From positions 35,048 to 99,047 of the forward strand of contig DATIWF010000064.1 in assembly GCA_035519535.1 (NCBI GenBank): DNA of 64,000 nt, read 5' to 3'. The position numbers and the translations under genes are program-made. The notes below the pieces were generated by a model. That model searched no databases and had not been told where the DNA came from. It was given only the letters and a program-made list of their open reading frames with translations. This document shows positions 60,674 to 64,000 of this stretch, piece by piece (positions within the stretch are counted from its first letter, which is position 1; each line of letters starts with the position of its first letter). Origin of the DNA: DATEGZ01 sp035519535 (GTDB lineage Bacteria > Acidobacteriota > Vicinamibacteria > Vicinamibacterales > SCN-69-37).

Positions 60674-62409
60674 CAGTTGACAAAGACGTTGGGCATCAGC
60701 GTGAGCGGCTCGCCGCGGCGGAAGAGCCGAAGCATGGCGAGCGCCGCATCGACGATGCGCGCGTCGCGCGGGCGCGCCAGCACGCTCAGGCCCGAATCGG
60801 CGTTGCGCCCGAGCGGATTCGACAGCACCTCGAACAGCGACCTCTTCGCCGGATAGACGACGAGCTCGACCTCGCTCTTGGGATCGATTTTCGCGCGCTG
60901 CTTCGCGATCTGGAGCGCGGTGTCGAGGCCGCCGAGCTCGTCGACCAGCCCCAGGTCCTTCGCCTGATGGCCGGTCCACACCCGCCCCTGCGCCATCGTA
61001 TCCACCTTGGCCGTCGTCAAATGCCGCCCTTCGGCGACGCGCGAGAGAAACAGCTCGTAGGTGGATTGCAGCTGCGATTCAATCCGCGCGCGTTCATCCT
61101 TCGAGAACGGCTTGAACGGCGAGTTGATCTCCGCCAGACGCCCGTCGCTGACCGAATCGACGCCGATGCCGAGCTTCTCCAGCGTGTCCTTGACCACGAA
61201 CTTCCCCGTCACGACGCCGATCGATCCGGTGATCGTGCCCGGCTCCGCGACGATGACGTGCGCGGGCACGGCCATGTAGTAGCCGCCGGATGCGGCGACG
61301 TCGCCCATCGAGACGATGACGGGCTTCACGTCGCGGGCGAGCATCAGCTCGCGCCAGATCGCATCGGACGCGATGGCCGATCCGCCCGGGCTGTCGATGC
61401 GCACGACGATCGCGCGAACCGAGGGATCGACGCGCACCTTCCGCACCCACTGGTCGAACGTGTCGGAGCCCAGCACCGTCGCCCCGGGGGAGTCGAACGA
61501 GCTCTTGCCGCTGGCAATCGTGCCGACGGCATACAGCAGCGCGATGCGATTCGACGCGAACGCCCCGCCGAAGTTCGTCGCGCGCTCGTACGCGTCGCCG
61601 TCCATCTTCGTCGTGCCCTGCACGGGCGGCGCCTTGTCGATCTGGTCCTCGTAGCCGAGCACGTCGACGAGGCCGGCGTTCTTCGCCTCCTCGGCGAGGT
61701 ACGGCCCGCTGTCGATGAGCTTGCGGACCTCCGCCTCGGGCCGTTTGCGGCCCTCGGCGATGCCCGTCACGAGCTGGCCGAACCAGTCGCTGTTGAGCGA
61801 CTTCGACATCTCCTTGTGCGCGGTCGTGAAGCCCTTCTCGGTGAACGTGTTCGACGCCGTCTTGTAGTCGCCGATGTGAAGCAGATCCGGGTAGACGCCG
61901 ATCTTGTCGAGCGCGCCGCGGAAGAACAGCTCGTAGGTCGCGAGGCCGGACAGATCGATCGCGCCCGCGGGCATCAGGATGATCTTGTTGGCCGCCGACG
62001 CGAGGTAGTACTCCTGCGGGCCGCCGGCCTCCAGGTACGCCACGACCGGCTTGCCCGCCGATCGGAAGTCGTCGATGGCCGCACGCAGCTCCTGGATCTG
62101 CGCCCAGAGCGCCCCCTCCACCGAGGGCGTGATCACGAGCGTCTTCACGCGCGCGTCGCGCTTCGCGCGACGGATCGACGCGATGAGCTCGCGCAGCGTC
62201 GGCGACGGCTCGCCGAGCTGGCTGAACAGGTCCATGCGCGCGACCTCATCCCAGGGGCCGTTGAGCTTCAGGTAGAGCGCCGCTTCGCTCGGCACGGTCG
62301 GCGGCGCGCCGGCGGTGACGGTCAGCAGGAACAGCGACACCGCCGACACGCACACGACGAGCACCAGCACCAGGATGATGATCAGGACGCCACGGCGGGA
62401 CGAAGCCAC
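60673..62409 (-). CDS. sppA: Signal peptide peptidase SppA, 67 kDa type
   Basis: 578 residues, the long two-domain type. A GTG start with AAGGAG five bases upstream. An N-terminal membrane segment (VLIIILVLVLVVCVSAVSLFLL). The catalytic Ser lies in GDVAASGGYYMA (second half), and the general-base Lys in DYKTASNTFTEKGF (first half), as in E. coli SppA. It degrades cleaved signal peptides in the membrane. Confidence 0.93.
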   Translation of the reverse strand: MASSRRGVLIIILVLVLVVCVSAVSLFLLTVTAGAPPTVPSEAALYLKLNGPWDEVARMDLFSQLGEPSPTLRELIASIRRAKRDARVKTLVITPSVEGALWAQIQELRAAIDDFRSAGKPVVAYLEAGGPQEYYLASAANKIILMPAGAIDLSGLATYELFFRGALDKIGVYPDLLHIGDYKTASNTFTEKGFTTAHKEMSKSLNSDWFGQLVTGIAEGRKRPEAEVRKLIDSGPYLAEEAKNAGLVDVLGYEDQIDKAPPVQGTTKMDGDAYERATNFGGAFASNRIALLYAVGTIASGKSSFDSPGATVLGSDTFDQWVRKVRVDPSVRAIVVRIDSPGGSAIASDAIWRELMLARDVKPVIVSMGDVAASGGYYMAVPAHVIVAEPGTITGSIGVVTGKFVVKDTLEKLGIGVDSVSDGRLAEINSPFKPFSKDERARIESQLQSTYELFLSRVAEGRHLTTAKVDTMAQGRVWTGHQAKDLGLVDELGGLDTALQIAKQRAKIDPKSEVELVVYPAKRSLFEVLSNPLGRNADSGLSVLARPRDARIVDAALAMLRLFRRGEPLTLMPNVFVN

Positions 62410-62424
62410 GGGAACTCCTTCGGA

Positions 62425-62520
62425 CGATCTTATCGGGGTTCTTCAAGGGTTCCTATCAGGTTCCTCATGGGCGCCGAATTGGAACCCCGTTGGGAATCAC
62501 ACTGAGAACCCGAGGGAACC
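62425..62520. repeat. Family E GGTTCC repeat with inverted arm (copy E3)
   Basis: Three gttc-type words at an 11-base period (gttcttcaagg, gttcctatcag, gttcctcatgg) face opposite-sense words (ggaacccc, gagaaccc, gggaaccc). The element stands 5' of sppA. The rest of the gap up to 62743 holds no gene that I can support. Confidence 0.8.
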
Positions 62521-62743
62521 CCCTGTCTGGCCTTGGATACCAGCCTGATGGCGCCCACGGCTTCGCGCGCCCGAAGCACCGCCATCACGTCCGCGAGCGA
62601 CAACGGCGTGAATTCGGCCGACGAGAATCGCGGATCTCGAGCGCCGTGCGGGCGGACCTGCCCGGGCACACCAGGGTCAGTCGCACGCCCGAGTCCAGGG
62701 CTCGCCAGGACCGCGGGCGATGGATGCTAAGATCGTCGTCCCC

Positions 62744-62929
62744 ATGACTGCTGATGCCGCGGCCGCCGAGCGAAAACGAGCCATTCGCCATCTGCGGCAG
62801 TTGATCGCCGCCCTCGACCGCCGCGTGCCGCATATCGAGCGCCTCGGCGAGGCCAAGATCGCTCGAGACGCCTCGGAGCTCAGGGAGAAGGCGCTGAAGC
62901 GGCTGAAGGCGCTCGGGGAATCCGACTAG
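62744..62929 (+). CDS. Small helical protein of unknown function
   Basis: 61 residues (MTADAAAAERKRAIRHLR..., ending ALGESD), or 69 if the in-frame ATG at 62720 is used. Highly charged and helical: RHLRQLIAALDRRVPHIERLGEAKIARDASELREKALKRL, in pieces. It reads as a real protein, with heptad-like leucines, and not as a chance frame, but I know no family. Confidence 0.5.
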   Translation: MTADAAAAERKRAIRHLRQLIAALDRRVPHIERLGEAKIARDASELREKALKRLKALGESD

Positions 62930-62943
62930 GCGGCCAGGCCGTC

Positions 62944-63900
62944 CTACACTCCCCCGCTCGCGAGCTTGGTCCAGTCGGCGATGTACTGATCGACGTTGTC
63001 TTTGGTGACGACGTCCACACCGGAGTCGATGATCGGATTCGCGGGACGCTTGCCGTTGATGATGTCGACCAGCAGCTTGACGGTCTCGCTGCCCCAGCCG
63101 AAATATTTTTGCCCCAGCAGTACCTGCACCTTGCCCGCCTTGAGGAGATCGGGCGCGGGCGGGTTGGTGTCAAAAGAGATGACTTTCGTCGTCGCCGGCA
63201 CGGGCGTGAGCGCGTTGGCGGTGAACACCGGCCAGCCGCCGACCGAAATCCACGCGCCGAGGGTCGGATAGCGGTTCGTCGCCGAGGCGATGATCTCCGC
63301 GCAGCGCACGCCGTCTTCCTTCGTGTCGTAGGTCTCGAGAATCTTGATGCCTGGGTACTTCGCGAGCGCGTCTTTCGCGCCGTCGAGCCGCCGCGCGAGG
63401 TTGTTGGCGCCCAGGCTCGTGATGAACGCGACCGTGCCTTTGCCGCCGAGGAGCTTGGCCGTCTCCTCGCCCATGATCTGGCCGGACTTGAAGTCGTCCA
63501 CGCCGTAGAACGCGATGCGCTTGGATTTCGGCGCGTCCGAGTCCCACGTGACGACCGGGATGCCCGCATCGATGGCCTTGTCGATCGTGCTCGACAAGAA
63601 GTCCGCGTTCAACACCGAGATCGCGATGCCGTCGACCTTCTGGGAGATGAACGACTCGAGCACTTCCTTCTGCTTCAACTCGTCGGAGTGATCGGGCCCG
63701 CGGTAGATGACCTCGATGTTGCCGAGCGCCTTGGCCTCGCGCTGCGCGCCCTTGTTCGCGTAGTCGAACACCGGAATGTCGAGCGCCTTCGGAATCAAGG
63801 CGAAGCGCAGCGTCTTCGGCCCGGCGGGCTGGCTGGTGCCGCCTCCACACGCGACGGCGACCGCGCACGCGATGACGCTGACACCCAGGACTCGTCTCAT
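62944..63900 (-). CDS. Sugar ABC transporter substrate-binding protein
   Basis: 318 residues. A lipoprotein signal peptide with lipobox AVAVAC, then a periplasmic-binding-protein type I fold: KTLRFALIPKALDIPVFDYANKGAQREAK, in pieces, DGIAISVLNADFLSSTIDKAIDAGIPVVTWDSDAP, in pieces, and GQKYFGWGSETVKLLVDIINGK, in pieces. Related to ribose/rhamnose-binding proteins; the exact sugar is unknown. AAAGGG precedes the ATG. The partner permease ends just upstream in the operon. Confidence 0.9.
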   Translation of the reverse strand: MRRVLGVSVIACAVAVACGGGTSQPAGPKTLRFALIPKALDIPVFDYANKGAQREAKALGNIEVIYRGPDHSDELKQKEVLESFISQKVDGIAISVLNADFLSSTIDKAIDAGIPVVTWDSDAPKSKRIAFYGVDDFKSGQIMGEETAKLLGGKGTVAFITSLGANNLARRLDGAKDALAKYPGIKILETYDTKEDGVRCAEIIASATNRYPTLGAWISVGGWPVFTANALTPVPATTKVISFDTNPPAPDLLKAGKVQVLLGQKYFGWGSETVKLLVDIINGKRPANPIIDSGVDVVTKDNVDQYIADWTKLASGGV

Positions 63901-63938
63901 CTCACAGCCCTTTCTGAACCCCTTGGAACCCCGATGGC

Positions 63939-64000
63939 CTACGCCTCTCGTCTCACGAGGACCTGGTCGAGCACGACGATGACGATGACCACCACGCCGA
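63939..64000 (-). CDS. ABC sugar permease, C-terminal fragment (start outside window)
   Basis: The last 19 codons plus stop of a gene that begins beyond the right edge: GVVVIVIVVLDQVLVRREA. This hydrophobic end followed by an Arg-rich tail fits the C-terminus of RbsC-type permeases. It lies upstream of the sugar-binding protein gene on the same strand, with a 38-base gap. Confidence 0.7.
   Translation of the reverse strand, partial: GVVVIVIVVLDQVLVRREA

Noticed and set aside
62430..62669. A minus-strand 79-residue frame between sppA and the small plus-strand gene
   Set aside because: Part reads as protein-like (FTPLSLADVMAVLRAREAV), but the frame runs into family E repeats and has no convincing start; it may be a gene remnant.

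Overview
The window is a 64 kb piece of a high-GC Gram-negative chromosome. A TonB-type outer-membrane receptor with a carboxypeptidase-regulatory N-terminal domain, a complete mreBCD-mrdA-rodA-rng block, two sigma/anti-sigma pairs, many secreted peptidase-like proteins, and a putative bacillithiol reductase (YpdA) next to ordinary housekeeping genes together suggest an Acidobacteriota genome, possibly Vicinamibacteria. That placement is inference: there is no rRNA gene to anchor it. I saw no tRNA, rRNA, CRISPR array, insertion sequence or phage gene. Coding density is high, and many neighbouring genes overlap by 1-4 bases.

Layout. 1-9046 (minus): a pyruvate dehydrogenase operon (aceE, E2, lpd) runs into a membrane protein, a MoxR ATPase and a DUF58 protein cut by the window edge. 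9146-13311: an M49-like metallopeptidase, an M28 peptidase and a glycerophosphodiester phosphodiesterase. 13732-19942 (plus): an AAA/VWA chelatase-like pair and a large TonB-type receptor. 20217-23346: YpdA, a secreted protein, folE and a TPR protein. 23404-29096 (minus): hydroxyacyl-CoA dehydrogenase, two thiolases, a decarboxylating dehydrogenase and a membrane-anchored protein. 29228-32758 (minus): four overlapping ABC genes (two ATPases, two permeases). 32930-34588 (plus): a sigma-like and anti-sigma-like pair. 34621-42174 (minus): a nucleoside salvage operon (deoA-type, CNT transporter, pnp, cdd, mtnA) continuing into tsaD, yjbQ, nudix and HD genes. 42200-45772 (plus): a tight four-gene run with a membrane protein, a PafA-like phosphatase, a degenerate thermolysin-like protein and an alkyltransferase-like protein. 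45845-48380 (plus): an ECF sigma / zinc-finger anti-sigma / DUF4097 operon behind a good ECF-type promoter. 48917-57747 (minus): rng, rodA, mrdA, mreD, mreC, mreB and an overlapping diguanylate cyclase gene. 58091-64000: a PpiD/SurA-like foldase, a TlpA-like thioredoxin, SppA, a small protein and a sugar ABC transporter.

The most unusual feature is between the genes. Most longer gaps hold a short-period, imperfect tandem repeat, often arranged as array, spacer, reverse-complement array, so that it can fold into a hairpin. The unit sequence differs between families: ATCGAT-like, GACGTACCY (9 bp), CTTCTGC (7 bp), GAACTTA (7 bp), GGCACTG (7 bp) and GGTTCC-based (about 11 bp). Many elements touch a stop codon, and in several genes the last codons or the stop itself are made of repeat units. 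The clearest case is mtnA, whose C-terminus has become a Gly-Thr-Ser repeat that still overlaps tsaD. The arrangement resembles the heptameric STRR repeats of heterocystous cyanobacteria and REP/REPIN hairpins, but I recognise none of the units from those families.
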